Notes: a model not told the origin generated them from the letters alone. Shown: positions 16,732 to 28,151, counted from the stretch's first letter. The stretch is 64,000 bases of DNA from Azospirillum sp. B510 (GCF_000010725.1 NC_013854.1:456001-520000); one strand, 5' to 3'. Translations and numbers: made by a program.

Positions 16732-17900
16732 CCCACACACTCCTGGGCCGTCCGGTCGAGAATCCCGACGGCTTCGTTCACTTCGGCTTCGCCGATGGTC
16801 AGGGGCGGTAGCAGCCGCACCACATTGTCGCCGGCCGGAACCGCCAGCAGGCCGTTGGCGCGCAGCTTCGCCACCACCTCGCCCACCGGCTGGCCCAGCT
16901 TCAGGCCCAGCATCAGGCCCTGGCCGCGCAGGTCCAGGAACATCGCCGGATGCTTGGCGATCAGCTCCTCCAGGCGCGCGCGCGCATAGCCGGCGGTCTT
17001 CCGCACCTCGTCGAGGAAGCCGGGCGCCAGCATCACGTCCAGCACGGCGTTGCCGACGGCGGTCGCCAGCGGGTTGCCGCCATAGGTCGAGCCGTGGGTG
17101 CCGGCGGTCATGCCCGCCGCCGCGCGCTCGGTCGCCAGGCAGGCGCCGAGCGGGAAGCCGCCGCCGATGCCCTTGGCGACGCACATGACGTCCGGCGTGA
17201 TACCGGCCCATTCATGGGCGAACAGCTTGCCGGTGCGGCCCATGCCGCACTGGATCTCGTCGAGGAACAGCAGCAGGCCATGCTCGTCGCACAGCGCGCG
17301 CAAGCCGCGCAGGAACTCCACCGAGCCGGCGCGGATGCCGCCCTCGCCCTGGATCGGCTCGACGCAGATGCCGCCGGTGGCGGGGGTGATCGCGGCGCGC
17401 ACGGCGTCGAGGTCGCCGAAGGGCACCTGGTCGAAGCCGTCCAGCAGCGGGTCGAAGCCATGCACCAGCTTCTCCTGCTTGGCGGCCGAGATGGCGCCCA
17501 GCGTGCGGCCGTGGAAGGCCTGCTCGAAGGTGATGATGCGGTTCTTCTGCGGGTTGCCGCTGTCATAATGGTACTTGCGGACGGTCTTGGCGCCGCATTC
17601 CCATGCCTCCGCACCGGAGTTGGTGAAGAACACGGTGTCGGCGAAGGTGACCTCGGTCAGGCGCTTGCCCAGGCTCTCCTGCCCGGCGACGCGGAACAGG
17701 TTGGAGGTGTGCCACAGCTTCCCCGCCTGCTCGGTTAGCTTTTCCACCAGATAGGGATGCGCGTGACCCAGGGCGTTCACCGCGACGCCGGCGGCGAAGT
17801 CGAGGAATCGTCGCCCGTCGGTCGCGTAGAGATACGGACCTTCACCGCGCTCGAAAACGACATCGGCGCGGGCGTATGTGGGCATAACGACGGGGATCAC
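16728..17900 (-). CDS. argD: Acetylornithine/succinyldiaminopimelate aminotransferase
   Basis: PLP enzyme converting N-acetylglutamate semialdehyde to N-acetylornithine, and the parallel lysine-pathway step. Motifs: NSGAEAWE, the PLP-binding [13 protein letters not shown], and the Schiff-base lysine in [14 protein letters not shown] place the start at GTG 17900 because GGGAGA lies 8 nt upstream and the product then begins [12 protein letters not shown], as in relatives; ATG 17936 and ATG 17885 are alternatives. About 390 residues, typical. Coupled to argF by a 4-bp overlap. Confidence 0.95.
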   Translation of the reverse strand: MIPVVMPTYARADVVFERGEGPYLYATDGRRFLDFAAGVAVNALGHAHPYLVEKLTEQAGKLWHTSNLFRVAGQESLGKRLTEVTFADTVFFTNSGAEAWECGAKTVRKYHYDSGNPQKNRIITFEQAFHGRTLGAISAAKQEKLVHGFDPLLDGFDQVPFGDLDAVRAAITPATGGICVEPIQGEGGIRAGSVEFLRGLRALCDEHGLLLFLDEIQCGMGRTGKLFAHEWAGITPDVMCVAKGIGGGFPLGACLATERAAAGMTAGTHGSTYGGNPLATAVGNAVLDVMLAPGFLDEVRKTAGYARARLEELIAKHPAMFLDLRGQGLMLGLKLGQPVGEVVAKLRANGLLAVPAGDNVVRLLPPLTIGEAEVNEAVGILDRTAQECVG

Positions 17901-18023
17901 GGTTCGGTCTCCCAAAATGGAAAAGCCGGCGGTCATGGTTGGCCGCCGGGAACGGCAAATATCCGGAGATTGATGGGTTCTGTCAACGGACAGGTCGGAA
18001 AAGACGCAAGCGACGCGGAAACT

Positions 18024-18827
18024 TCACGCCTTCAGCTTGTAGCCGGTCTTGAACATGCGCCAGGCCAGCCACCAGAGCCCGGCATTCACCGCCAGCATCA
18101 CCACGACCCCCAGCCAGCGCGACCCGTCGGACGTGCCGATGAAGCCGTAGCGGAAGCCGTCGATCATGTAGAAGAAGGGGTCGAAATGGGCGACCCACCA
18201 GAAGACCGGCGGCAGCGTGTCGACCGAATAGAAGGTGCCGGACAGGAAGGACAGCGGCGTCACCACGAAGTTGGTCACCGCCGCGATGTTGTCGAACTTC
18301 TCCGACCAGACGCCGCCGACCAGCCCCAGCAGCGACAGCAGCATCGACGCCATCACCGCGTGGTACAGCACGAATCCGGGATTCGGCATATGCATCGGGA
18401 TCACCGCCCAGATGGCCAGCCCGGTGACCAGACCGACCACGACGCCGCGGGTGACGCCGCCGAAGACGAAGCCGCTGACCAGCTCCATCGGCGACAGCGG
18501 CGGCATCAGGATGTCGACGATGTTGCCCTGGACCTTGGCGATCACGACGGAGGAGGAGGTGTTGGCGAAGGCGTTCTGCACCATCGCCATCATGATCAGG
18601 CCCGGCGCCAGGAATTCCAGATAGGGGGTCGCGCCGACCATCCGCACCGCCGATCCCAGCGACAGGGCGAACACCGCGTAATAGAGCAGCGTCGTCACCA
18701 CCGGCGCCCAGATGGTCTGCTGGTGCACCTTGATGAAGCGCCGGACCTCGCGCGCGTAGAGCGTCCACAGGCCGATCCAGTTGACGGAACCGACGTTGCG
18801 CGGCATGGGAGGAAGGGGAAGGGTCAT
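18024..18827 (-). CDS. ABC-2 type transporter permease
   Basis: 267 residues with six hydrophobic segments (for example TTLLYYAVFALSLGSAV, GVVVGLVTGLAIWAVI, LLSLLGLVGGVW) and the ABC-2 signature region FLSGTFYSVDTLPP. This family exports drugs, lipids or polysaccharides. No ATP-binding partner gene lies next to it: argD is downstream and recX is divergent. The partner must be elsewhere, or the gene has been separated from it. Start chosen at 18827 with an AGGCGG upstream. Substrate unknown. Confidence 0.85.
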   Translation of the reverse strand: MTLPLPPMPRNVGSVNWIGLWTLYAREVRRFIKVHQQTIWAPVVTTLLYYAVFALSLGSAVRMVGATPYLEFLAPGLIMMAMVQNAFANTSSSVVIAKVQGNIVDILMPPLSPMELVSGFVFGGVTRGVVVGLVTGLAIWAVIPMHMPNPGFVLYHAVMASMLLSLLGLVGGVWSEKFDNIAAVTNFVVTPLSFLSGTFYSVDTLPPVFWWVAHFDPFFYMIDGFRYGFIGTSDGSRWLGVVVMLAVNAGLWWLAWRMFKTGYKLKA

Positions 18828-18949
18828 CGCGTCACAAACCGCCTGTGGGGCCGCCTGTCTGGCTGCCTGTTTGGGAACCGGCCGGAAAAGGCCACGGACT
18901 GTACGTGCGGCCGGTCCATCCGGCAACCGCCGCCGCCGAAGGGACTGCC

Positions 18950-19540
18950 ATGAACACCGACGACACGCGTTCCGTTCCCCCCGCCCGTTCGCCGGCGAGG
19001 ACGCCGCCGAAGCGGGTCACGCCGCGGTATCTGGAGAATGCGGCGCTGCATTACCTGGAGCGCTTCGCCAGTTCGACGTCCAACCTGCGCCGGGTGCTGA
19101 TGCGCAAGGTCGATCTGTCGGCCAAGGCCCATGGCACCGACCGCGAGGAGGGCGCGCGCTGGGTCGAGGAGCTGCTGGCCCGCTATGTCCGCAGCGGCCT
19201 GCTGAACGACGAGACCTATGCCCGCATGCGCACCGAAAGCCTGCACCGGCGCGGCGCCTCCACCCGGCTGATCGCCCGCAAGCTGGCCGGCAAGGGCATC
19301 GGCCGCGACGAGACCGACAAGGCGCTCGACAGCCTGCGCGAGGATGTCGGGCCGGATCTGGACCTGACCGCCGCGCTGGCGTTGGCGAAGCGGCGTCGGC
19401 TGGGACCCTACCGGCGGCCGGAGCAGCGCGAGTCGCACCGGGAGAAGGACATGGCGGCGCTGGGACGCGCCGGCTTCGGCTACGAGATCGCCCGGCGGGT
19501 GGTGGACGCGGAGGATCCGGACGAGCTGCCGGGGGAGTGA
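18950..19540 (+). CDS. recX: Regulatory protein RecX
   Basis: RecA modulator built of helical repeats. 196 residues from the ATG at 18950. Diagnostic pieces: RYLENAALHYLERFASST at the N-terminus, the first repeat with LLNDETYARMRTESLHRRG, LARKLAGKGI-like ARKLAGKGIGRDETDKAL, and a C-terminal ALGRAGFGYEIARRVV. Not next to recA. Convergent with rpmB, divergent from the ABC-2 permease. The N-terminal ~18 residues are low complexity. Confidence 0.88.
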   Translation: MNTDDTRSVPPARSPARTPPKRVTPRYLENAALHYLERFASSTSNLRRVLMRKVDLSAKAHGTDREEGARWVEELLARYVRSGLLNDETYARMRTESLHRRGASTRLIARKLAGKGIGRDETDKALDSLREDVGPDLDLTAALALAKRRRLGPYRRPEQRESHREKDMAALGRAGFGYEIARRVVDAEDPDELPGE

Positions 19541-19587
19541 GGGGGCCAACTTTTCAGGTCGCAACACCCTCCCCCGAAACGACGAAA

Positions 19588-19615
19588 CGCGCGGCACCCT
19601 TTCGGATGTCGCGCG
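19588..19615. terminator. Weak hairpin between recX and rpmB
   Basis: CGCGCGGCA (19588-19596) against TGTCGCGCG (19607-19615), one wobble position, in the convergent gap. No U-run. Could serve both genes. Confidence 0.3.
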
Positions 19616-19726
19616 CCGCTCTCTTACCGGGAGTCGGAATCGTCCTGTACGCGTCCTAAATCTCATCTGCGGAGCGGCAAGCGCCCCGCCTCAGCACACC
19701 AACGCGCCCAAGAATCGGGGAAGCGA

Positions 19727-20026
19727 TCAGGCCGCGGCCTGCTGCTTCTCCTGCGCCTTGGAAATCCGCCGCTTGATGCGACGGGCGTCCAGGCTCAGCA
19801 CGGCGTCCTTCGCGTCGAGCAGGAAGGCGTCGAGGCCGCCCTTGTGCTCGATCGAGCGGATCGCGTTCACCGAGAGGCGCAGACGCACCAGCTGCCCCAG
19901 GCTGTCGCTCAGCAGCGACGTTTCCTGGAGGTTCGGCTGGAAGCGGCGGCGATTCTTGTTGTTGGCGTGGCTGACGTTGTTGCCAAACTGCGTGCCCTTG
20001 CCGGTCACGGAGCACCGACGTGCCAT
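19727..20026 (-). CDS. rpmB: 50S ribosomal protein L28
   Basis: 99 residues beginning [24 protein letters not shown] with the family core RRRFQPNLQ. The C-terminal extension ([23 protein letters not shown]) is as in alphaproteobacterial L28. A monocistronic gene with a 230-bp upstream gap to the phasin stop. No anomaly seen. Confidence 0.97.
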   Translation of the reverse strand: MARRCSVTGKGTQFGNNVSHANNKNRRRFQPNLQETSLLSDSLGQLVRLRLSVNAIRSIEHKGGLDAFLLDAKDAVLSLDARRIKRRISKAQEKQQAAA

Positions 20027-20200
20027 CGGACTGATCCTTTATTTTAGCAAATGAAACCCGGTAACGGACGGCCTGCCGCCCGAAGGAGGCCGCTATATAG
20101 TCGAACAAAAGCGCCGTCGTCAAGCCTGTCGTCAGACCGGGATCCGCGATGAAGCCATAAAAGGCCGAGTCGTCGCGGGCGTGTGGAGAGTCGAAACGCG

Positions 20201-20233
20201 GCGGCCTCTTCGTTCCGGTGAAGAGACGCGCCG
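20201..20233 (-). terminator. Hairpin downstream of the phasin gene
   Basis: CTCTTC (20206-20211) and GAAGAG (20220-20225) form the inner stem; flanking GCGGCG/CGCCGC-type arms extend it. On the minus strand it comes about 25 bp after the phasin stop and is followed by a short T-tract. Confidence 0.4.
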
Positions 20234-20256
20234 CGCCAGTCTTGTCCTGACTGCTG

Positions 20257-20991
20257 TCAGTTCACGGTGGGGGAGGTCTTCGACGCCGGCTTGGCGGCGA
20301 CCGGCTTGGCGGCGCGGCGCGGCGCCGGCTTGGCGGCGGCCTTCGCCTCGGCGGCGATCGCCGCGGCGGGGGCGGCCGTCTCGGCCTTCACCGTTTCGAC
20401 CAGCTGCTGCACCGGGACCTCGGCCGGCTGGGCGGCCGGCTGGGCGGCTGGGGCGGCCGGGGCGGCGACGGTGGCGGCGACCGGGGTATCAACGACCGGG
20501 GCTTCGACGATCGGGGCCGGAGCGGCGGCCTCGGCTTTCGGGGTTTCGACCTCCGGCGTGGCAACGGCGGCCGGGGCCTCCGGGACCGTCACCGGCGCGG
20601 CCTTCGGCGCCGGCGCGGCCACGGGGGCGGCGACGGGGGCGGCAACCGGGGCAACATCGGCGGCCGGAATCGGCAGGGCGGTGATCTCGGCGGCGATCTT
20701 GCTGGAAACGTCCAGGAAGCTCTGCACGCTCTCGGTCACGCGGGCCTGGGTGGTTGAGAGCCAGTCGCGCTGCAAGGCGGCCAGATCGGCGGCGTTGCGG
20801 GCCTTGCCCAACCCGGCGGCCAGACGGCTGGCATCGGTGACCGAGGCGGTCACGCCGTCGAACCAACGGCGATAGCCGTCCTGCACCAGCGTGGCGACGC
20901 GGGCGGACTTGGCGGCGGCGGTGGCGGCGGTCGTCTGGGCGTTGGTCTTGAACAGGGTCAGGACGGCGGCGGGGGTCGGCTGAGCGGTCAT
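20257..20991 (-). CDS. Phasin family protein (PHB granule surface)
   Basis: 244 residues. The N-terminal ~125 are an amphipathic helical phasin domain (VLTLFKTNAQTTAATAAAK, DGYRRWFDGVTASVTDAS, AALQRDWLSTTQARVTES, SFLDVSSKIAAEI). After that comes a long Ala/Pro/Val-rich tail, with a basic end (KPAPRRAAKPVAAKPASK) like a histone tail. Phasins coat polyhydroxybutyrate granules and limit their size; basic tails in some members contact DNA. Start at 20991 with a GGGAGA site. Upstream are two TTGC/CTGC-N3-GCAA sites and a 16-bp palindrome, fitting control by PhaR (inference). Confidence 0.85.
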   Translation of the reverse strand: MTAQPTPAAVLTLFKTNAQTTAATAAAKSARVATLVQDGYRRWFDGVTASVTDASRLAAGLGKARNAADLAALQRDWLSTTQARVTESVQSFLDVSSKIAAEITALPIPAADVAPVAAPVAAPVAAPAPKAAPVTVPEAPAAVATPEVETPKAEAAAPAPIVEAPVVDTPVAATVAAPAAPAAQPAAQPAEVPVQQLVETVKAETAAPAAAIAAEAKAAAKPAPRRAAKPVAAKPASKTSPTVN

Positions 20992-21091
20992 GGCGTTGTC
21001 TCCCGTAGGTGAAGGCGCGTTGGCGGAAACGGAAAGGCCGCTCCGGCGTAACCCCAGGAGACCGCGGGCACCCCGGCCCAAGCGATATGAT

Positions 21092-21107
21092 CGATTCGGC
21101 CGAATCG
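21092..21107. promoter_or_regulatory. 16-bp perfect palindrome upstream of the phasin gene
   Basis: CGATTCGG followed by its exact reverse complement CCGAATCG, about 100 bp upstream of the phasin start. Possible operator; no known factor assigned. Confidence 0.45.
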
Positions 21108-21154
21108 GCACAGATCGCCCCTTTCCCGCCCGATGCAGGATAGCCCTACGGCTG

Positions 21155-21184
21155 CTGCGGCGCAACGGATTTGTTGCGGTGCAA
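21155..21184. promoter_or_regulatory. Two candidate PhaR operators upstream of the phasin gene
   Basis: CTGC-GGC-GCAA at 21155-21165 and TTGC-GGT-GCAA at 21174-21184, start points 19 bp apart, roughly two helical turns. PhaR repressors of PHB metabolism are known to bind TGC/GCA-rich sites upstream of phasin genes, so the position fits. The inverted repeat CGCAAC-N6-GTTGCG spans the two sites. Assignment to PhaR is inference. Confidence 0.5.
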
Positions 21185-21227
21185 CATGAGCGGGACGACT
21201 TATACGCCGCCGGATCCGGCGGTTTCC

Positions 21228-22238
21228 TCAGCAGGTTTCCGGCCGGTCGAGGAAGCGCCCCAGCAGGGTGTGGGCCGCCGCCGTCGGGATGGTGGTGCCG
21301 GCGGTCACCTCCGCCTCGAGTCGCGCCAGATCGGCGCGCACGGCGGGGTGGGCGCGGAAGCGGTCGATCAGCGTCTCGCGGATCTCGCTCCACAGCCAGG
21401 CGCGGGCCTGTTCGGCGCGGCGGGTGGCGCGGGCGCCGTTGGCACCGGTCAGGGCCTTGTGCTCGCCGATGGTGTCCCACACCGTGTCGATGCCCACCTT
21501 CCGCACGGCGGAGCAGCTCAGCACCGGGACCCGCCAGTCGCCATGGCGCAGCAGGGTCAGCGCGTGGCGGTAATCGGCGACGGTGTGGCGGGCGGTGGCG
21601 GCGAGGTCGCCGTCGGCCTTGTTGACGACGACGAGGTCGGCCAGCTCGACGATGCCCTTCTTGATGCCTTGCAGCTCGTCGCCGCCGGCCGGCAGCAGCA
21701 GCAGCATGAACAGGTCGACCATGTCGGCCACCGCGGTCTCCGACTGGCCGACGCCGACGGTCTCGACGATGAGGACGTCGAAGCCGGCGGCCTCGCAGAT
21801 CAGCATCGCCTCGCGCGTGCGCCGCGCCACCCCGCCCAGCGTGGCGCCCGCCGGGGAGGGGCGGATGAAGGCGTCGGGCTCGCGCGACAGGTCGACCATG
21901 CGGGTCTTGTCGCCCAGGATCGAGCCACCGGTGCGCTGCGACGACGGATCGACCGCCAGCACCGCCACCTTGTGCCCCAGCCCGATGACATGCAGACCGA
22001 ACGCCTCGATGAAGGTCGATTTGCCCACCCCCGGCACGCCGGAGATGCCGAGTCGCACCGAGTTGCCGGTGTGGGGCAGCAGGGCGGCCAGCAGCGCGTC
22101 GGCGATGGCGCGATGGTCGGCGCGCGTCGATTCGATCAGCGTGATCGCCCGCGCCAGCGCCCGCCGGTCCCCCGACCGGACGGCCCCCGCGAGTTGGGTT
22201 GCGAGGTGGGCGGCGTCCTGCGGGGCGGTGTCGGTCAT
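21228..22238 (-). CDS. meaB: MeaB-type GTPase, methylmalonyl-CoA mutase chaperone
   Basis: G3E GTPase that loads and protects the cobalamin of methylmalonyl-CoA mutase. 336 residues: P-loop GVPGVGKST (~69-77), AVDPSSQRTGGSILGDKTRM, DVLIVETVGVGQSE, and NKAD for guanine recognition, followed by the helical dimerisation arm. Full length. Next gene downstream is the phasin, so propionyl-CoA and PHB metabolism sit together. The mutase itself is not in the window. Confidence 0.94.
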   Translation of the reverse strand: MTDTAPQDAAHLATQLAGAVRSGDRRALARAITLIESTRADHRAIADALLAALLPHTGNSVRLGISGVPGVGKSTFIEAFGLHVIGLGHKVAVLAVDPSSQRTGGSILGDKTRMVDLSREPDAFIRPSPAGATLGGVARRTREAMLICEAAGFDVLIVETVGVGQSETAVADMVDLFMLLLLPAGGDELQGIKKGIVELADLVVVNKADGDLAATARHTVADYRHALTLLRHGDWRVPVLSCSAVRKVGIDTVWDTIGEHKALTGANGARATRRAEQARAWLWSEIRETLIDRFRAHPAVRADLARLEAEVTAGTTIPTAAAHTLLGRFLDRPETC

Positions 22239-22321
22239 GATGGCGGCGTCGGTCAGTGCGAGGGGAGCGGTACCCTACCCGTGGAGCGGTCGGCGATAAA
22301 GCCCGCTCACGTCCGCGCCAC

Positions 22322-23962
<1,641 letters not shown>

Positions 23963-23987
23963 GTCGGGCTCTTCACGGTCGTCATCG

Positions 23988-25067
23988 TCACTCCGCCGCC
24001 TCCTTGCGCGCCGCCGCCGCGGTCTCGTCCGGCGGCGCGCTGGACATCTGGGCGATGGTCTTGCGCGGGTCGAAGGCGTCGCGCACCGCCTCGCCGATGA
24101 AGATCAGCAGGCTCAGCATGATCGCCAGCACGAGGAAGGCGGTCAGCCCCAGCCAGGGCGCCTGGAGGTTGGCCTTGCCCTGGGCCAGCAGCTCGCCCAG
24201 CGACGGCGAGCCGGGCGGCAGGCCGAATCCCAGGAAATCCAGCGCGGTCAGGGTGGTGATCGAGCCGTTCAGGATGAAGGGCATGAAGGTCAGCGTCGCC
24301 ACCATGGCGTTGGGCAGCACATGGCGCACCATGATGGTGACGTCGCCGGCCCCCAGCGCCTTGGCGGCGCGCACGTAATCGAGGTTGCGCGCCCGCAGGA
24401 ACTCCGCCCGCACCACATGCACCAGCGCGGTCCAGGAGAACAGCAGCAGCAGGCCGAGCAGCCACCAGAAGGTCGGCGTCACCACGCTGGCCAGGATGAT
24501 CAGCAGGAACAGCGTCGGCAGCCCCTGCCAGATCTCGATGAAGCGTTGGAACAACAGGTCGGTCAGCCCGCCGAAATAGCCCTGGACCGCGCCGGCCGCC
24601 ACGCCGATGACCGAGGAGAAGGCGGTCAGCACCAGCCCGAACAGCACCGAGATGCGGAAGCCGTAGATCAGCCGCGCCACCACGTCGCGCCCCTGGTCGT
24701 CGGTGCCGAGCCAATTGTCGGCGGACGGCGGGGCGGGGGCGGGGACCGGCAGATTGTAGTTGATGGTGCGGTAGCTGTAGGGGATCGGCGGCCAGACCAT
24801 CCAGCCCTTGGCGGTGATCAGGTCGCGGACATAGGCGTCGCGGTAATCGGCCTCGGTCTCGAACTCGCCGCCGAAGGTGGTCTCGGGGTAGGTCCGGAAG
24901 ACCGGCCAGTAATAGTGATCCTCGTAGCGGACCAGCAGCGGCTTGTCGTTGGCGATGAACTCCGCCCCCAGCGAGACGGTGAACAGCGCCAGGAAGATCC
25001 AGAAGGACCAGAAGCCGCGGCGGTTCGCCTTGAAATTGGCCAGCCGGCGCCGGGTCAGCGGAGTCAT
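23988..25067 (-). CDS. yejE: Oligopeptide ABC transporter permease (YejE-like)
   Basis: 359 residues. One N-terminal membrane helix (WSFWIFLALFTVSLGAEFIA), then the ~100-residue periplasmic insertion typical of YejE (about 40-140, with VWPPIPYSYRTINYNLP), then five membrane helices with the permease loop RAAKALGAGDVTIMVRHVLPNA. The start at 25067 is fixed by TGATG overlap with the yejB stop. Forms the channel with YejB; energised by YejF. Confidence 0.94.
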   Translation of the reverse strand: MTPLTRRRLANFKANRRGFWSFWIFLALFTVSLGAEFIANDKPLLVRYEDHYYWPVFRTYPETTFGGEFETEADYRDAYVRDLITAKGWMVWPPIPYSYRTINYNLPVPAPAPPSADNWLGTDDQGRDVVARLIYGFRISVLFGLVLTAFSSVIGVAAGAVQGYFGGLTDLLFQRFIEIWQGLPTLFLLIILASVVTPTFWWLLGLLLLFSWTALVHVVRAEFLRARNLDYVRAAKALGAGDVTIMVRHVLPNAMVATLTFMPFILNGSITTLTALDFLGFGLPPGSPSLGELLAQGKANLQAPWLGLTAFLVLAIMLSLLIFIGEAVRDAFDPRKTIAQMSSAPPDETAAAARKEAAE

Positions 25068-26176
25068 CACACCCTCCGCGAATCGAAGTCGATGCGGGGA
25101 TCGACCATCACATAGGTGATGTCGCCGACCAGATTCATGATCAGCCCCAGCAGGGTGAAGAAATAGAGCGTGCCGAACATCACCGGATAGTCGCGGTTGA
25201 TCGCCGCCTCGAAGCCCAGCAGTCCCAGCCCGTCGAGCGAGAAGATCACCTCGATCAGCATGGCGCCGGTGAACAGGATGCCGATGAAGGCGCCGGGGAA
25301 ACCGGCGATGACGATCAGCATGGCGTTGCGGAAGACATGGCCGTACAGCACGCGGTTCTCGGTCAGGCCCTTGGCCCGCGCGGTGGTGACATACTGCTTG
25401 CCGATCTCCTCCAGGAAGGAGTTCTTGGTCAGCATGGTCAGGCCGGCGAAGCCGCCGATCACCATGGAGAGCACCGGCAAGGCCATGTGCCAGAAGTAAT
25501 CCAGAATTTGCCTGTACCAGGGCAGGCCGGACCAATTGTCCGACACCAGACCGCGCAGCGGGAACCAGTCGAGATAGCGGCCGCCGGCGAACACGACGAT
25601 CAGCAGAACCGCGAACAGGAAACTGGGGATGGCGTAGCCGACGATGACGATTCCGGAGGTCCAGACGTCGAAGGGCTGGCCGTCGCGCACCGCCTTGGCG
25701 ATGCCGAGCGGGATGGAGACCAGATAGACGATCAGCGTCGTCCAGATGCCGAGCGAGATCGACACCGGCATCTTTTCCAGCACCAGATCGACGACGCGGC
25801 GGTCGCGGAAGTAGCTGGTGCCGAAATCGAACAGGATGTAGTTCGACATCATGTGGATGAAGCGCTCATGCAGCGGCTTGTCGAAGCCGAATTCCTTCTC
25901 CAGCTGCTTGATGAAGGCGGGATCCAGTCCCTGGGCGCCGCGGTATTTGCCGCCGCTGTCGCCGGCGGTCTGGGCCTGGCGTTGGGCGGCGTTGGCGTCG
26001 CCGCCGGCGCTGCCGCCGATGCGCGACGTCGCCTCCACCGCGGTGCCCTGGACGCGGGCGATCATCTGTTCGATCGGACCGCCGGGGGCGATCTGCACGA
26101 TCAGGAAATTGATCACCATGATCCCGAACAGGGTGGGGATGATCAGCAGCAGGCGGCGGATGATGTAGGCCAGCAT
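25067..26176 (-). CDS. yejB: Oligopeptide ABC transporter permease (YejB-like)
   Basis: 369 residues starting [20 protein letters not shown], the usual first helix of DppB/YejB permeases. A Gly/Ala/Gln-rich periplasmic insertion (about 50-85) precedes [11 protein letters not shown]. Five more membrane segments follow, with the coupling loop [22 protein letters not shown]. Overlaps yejE by one base. The gap to yejA is 85 bp, so yejA2-yejA1-yejB-yejE-yejF reads as one operon. Confidence 0.94.
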   Translation of the reverse strand: MLAYIIRRLLLIIPTLFGIMVINFLIVQIAPGGPIEQMIARVQGTAVEATSRIGGSAGGDANAAQRQAQTAGDSGGKYRGAQGLDPAFIKQLEKEFGFDKPLHERFIHMMSNYILFDFGTSYFRDRRVVDLVLEKMPVSISLGIWTTLIVYLVSIPLGIAKAVRDGQPFDVWTSGIVIVGYAIPSFLFAVLLIVVFAGGRYLDWFPLRGLVSDNWSGLPWYRQILDYFWHMALPVLSMVIGGFAGLTMLTKNSFLEEIGKQYVTTARAKGLTENRVLYGHVFRNAMLIVIAGFPGAFIGILFTGAMLIEVIFSLDGLGLLGFEAAINRDYPVMFGTLYFFTLLGLIMNLVGDITYVMVDPRIDFDSRRV

Positions 26177-26261
26177 CGCGGGTGTCCCGACCCTCCCCAA
26201 TCCTCAACGGTGACGCAAATCTAGACCGGTTTCGTGTCCCGGCGATGTCCCGGGCACCGTT

Positions 26262-28151
26262 TCAGGGCCCGGTCCTGCGGGCGCTGTTGGCGAGCTTGGC
26301 GTTCTTGTCCGCGTCGACCCACCAGCTGTCGAGGAAGCCCAGCCCGTATTTCTGGGCAACCGCGGGGTGGGAGAAACGGTTCCAGTAGGCGACGCGGTAG
26401 ACGTTGTCGTACCAGTTCGGGATGACATACCAGTTCCACAGCAGCACGCGGTCGAGCGCGCGGGTGGCGGTGATCAGCGCCGCGCGATCGGGCGCGGCGA
26501 TCACCGTTTCCACCAGCTTGTCCACCGCCGGGTTCTTGATGCCGATGGCGTTGCGGCTGCCCGGCTGGTCGGCGCGCGAGGATTCCCAGTAGTCGCGCTG
26601 CTCGTTGCCGGGCGACAATGACTGGAGGAACCGCTCGGTGGCCATATCGTAATCGAAATTATCGCTGCGGTTCTGATACTGCGCGCTGTCGACCACGCGG
26701 ATTTGCGCCTCGATCCCGGCGCGTTCCAGGTTGCGGACGAAGGGTTGGACGACACGCTCCAGATCGGCTTGGACCAGCAGGATCTCGAAGCGGAAGGGTT
26801 GGCCCTCGGCGTTGGTCAACTTGCCGTTCTTCAACTCCCAACCCGCCTCCTTCAGCAGGCCGAGTGCTGTGCGCAGGCTGCCACGGATGTTGCCGCTGGC
26901 ATCGGTCTTCGGCGGCTCATAGGGCTTGGTGAACACCTCGTCCGGGATCTGGCCGCGCAGCGGTTCCAGCAGCTTCAGCTCCTCCGGGGAGGGAAGCCCG
27001 GTGGCGGCCAGTTCGGTGTTGGCGAAATAGCTCTTGGTGCGCTGATAGAGGCCGTAGGACAGGTTGGCCCGCGTCCATTCATAATCAAACAGGTAATTCA
27101 GCGCCTCCCGCACGCGGCGATCCTGGAAGATCGGGCGGCGGATGTTGAAGACGAAGGCTTGCATTCCCTGCGGATCTTCGTTCTTCAACTCCTCCCGGAT
27201 GATCTGACCGCTTTCGATCGCGGGGGTTTTGTAACCGGTGACCCAGTTCTTCGACGAGTTCTCCAGCCGGAAATCATAGGCGCCGGCCTTGAACGCCTCG
27301 AAGGCGACGTCTAGGTCGCGGTAATAGTCGTAGCGGATGCGGTCGAAATTGTAGCGGCCGCGGTTGATCGGCAGATCCCGGCCCCACCAGTCCTTGACCC
27401 GTTCATAGGTGATGGCGCGGCCGGGCTGGACATCGACCACCTTGTAGGGGCCGCTGCCGAGCAGGGGCTCCAGCGTCGTGGCGGCGAAATCGCGGTTGGC
27501 GAAGAACTGTTTGGGCAGCACCGGCAGCTGGCCCATGATGACCGGAAGCTCGGGGTTGTCGCCATTCCGGAACGAGAACCTGACCGTGCGTTCGCCGGTC
27601 TTCTCCGCCTTCACCACATCGGCGTAATAGGTGCGGTAGAGCGGGTGGCCCTTTTCCTTCAGGGTGTCGAAGCTCCAGATCACGTCGTCGGCGGTGACCG
27701 GCGTGCCGTCGTGGAAGCGGGCCTGGGGACGCAGGGTGAAGGCGACCCAGGTCCGGTCGTCGGCGACCTGGATGGTCTCGGCCAGCAGGCCATATTCGGT
27801 GAGTCCGCCCTCGTCGCCGTTGCTGGTGGTCAGCGTCTCGAACACCAGCCCGGCCCCGGCGGCGGCCTGTCCGCGCAGGATGAAGGGGTTGAGGTTGTCG
27901 AAGGCGCCGAAGGCCATCATCTTGACCTCGCCGCCTTTCGGGGCGTCGGGGTTGACATAGTCGAGATGCTGGAAGTCCGGCCCGTATTTCGGCGCTCCAT
28001 GCAGACTCAGGGCATGGCCGCCCTGGCTCTGCGCCGCCAGCGGGGAGGCCATCAGCAGGAGCCCCGCGACCGCTCCGGCCACGCCACTGCCCAGCCCACG
28101 GCCCAGCCCCCTGCCCAATCGGCCTCCCAGCGACCGCATCCGACCCGCCAT
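26262..28151 (-). CDS. yejA: Periplasmic oligopeptide-binding protein, YejA-like copy 1
   Basis: 629 residues, SBP family 5. N-terminal Arg/Gly-rich signal peptide with hydrophobic core (SGVAGAVAGLLLMASPLAA, cleavage near AQSQ). The start at 28151 follows GGGAGGGG; a second ATG at 28139 would shorten the n-region. Family landmarks: NPDAPKGGEVKMMAFGAFDN, WVAFTLRPQARFHDGTPVTADDV, LGSGPYKVVDVQPGRAITYERV, EAFKAGAYDFRLENSSKNW. Delivers substrate to YejBE. The second copy immediately upstream is roughly co-linear along its whole length. Confidence 0.93.
   Translation of the reverse strand: MAGRMRSLGGRLGRGLGRGLGSGVAGAVAGLLLMASPLAAQSQGGHALSLHGAPKYGPDFQHLDYVNPDAPKGGEVKMMAFGAFDNLNPFILRGQAAAGAGLVFETLTTSNGDEGGLTEYGLLAETIQVADDRTWVAFTLRPQARFHDGTPVTADDVIWSFDTLKEKGHPLYRTYYADVVKAEKTGERTVRFSFRNGDNPELPVIMGQLPVLPKQFFANRDFAATTLEPLLGSGPYKVVDVQPGRAITYERVKDWWGRDLPINRGRYNFDRIRYDYYRDLDVAFEAFKAGAYDFRLENSSKNWVTGYKTPAIESGQIIREELKNEDPQGMQAFVFNIRRPIFQDRRVREALNYLFDYEWTRANLSYGLYQRTKSYFANTELAATGLPSPEELKLLEPLRGQIPDEVFTKPYEPPKTDASGNIRGSLRTALGLLKEAGWELKNGKLTNAEGQPFRFEILLVQADLERVVQPFVRNLERAGIEAQIRVVDSAQYQNRSDNFDYDMATERFLQSLSPGNEQRDYWESSRADQPGSRNAIGIKNPAVDKLVETVIAAPDRAALITATRALDRVLLWNWYVIPNWYDNVYRVAYWNRFSHPAVAQKYGLGFLDSWWVDADKNAKLANSARRTGP

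Noticed and set aside
16732..17211. N-terminal extension of argF into argD
   Set aside because: The extra residues do not resemble ornithine carbamoyltransferase, and the ATG at 16731 overlaps the argD stop in the usual way.
25068..25535. N-terminal extension of yejE inside yejB
   Set aside because: The family N-terminus begins at 25067; the extension is an out-of-frame reading of yejB.
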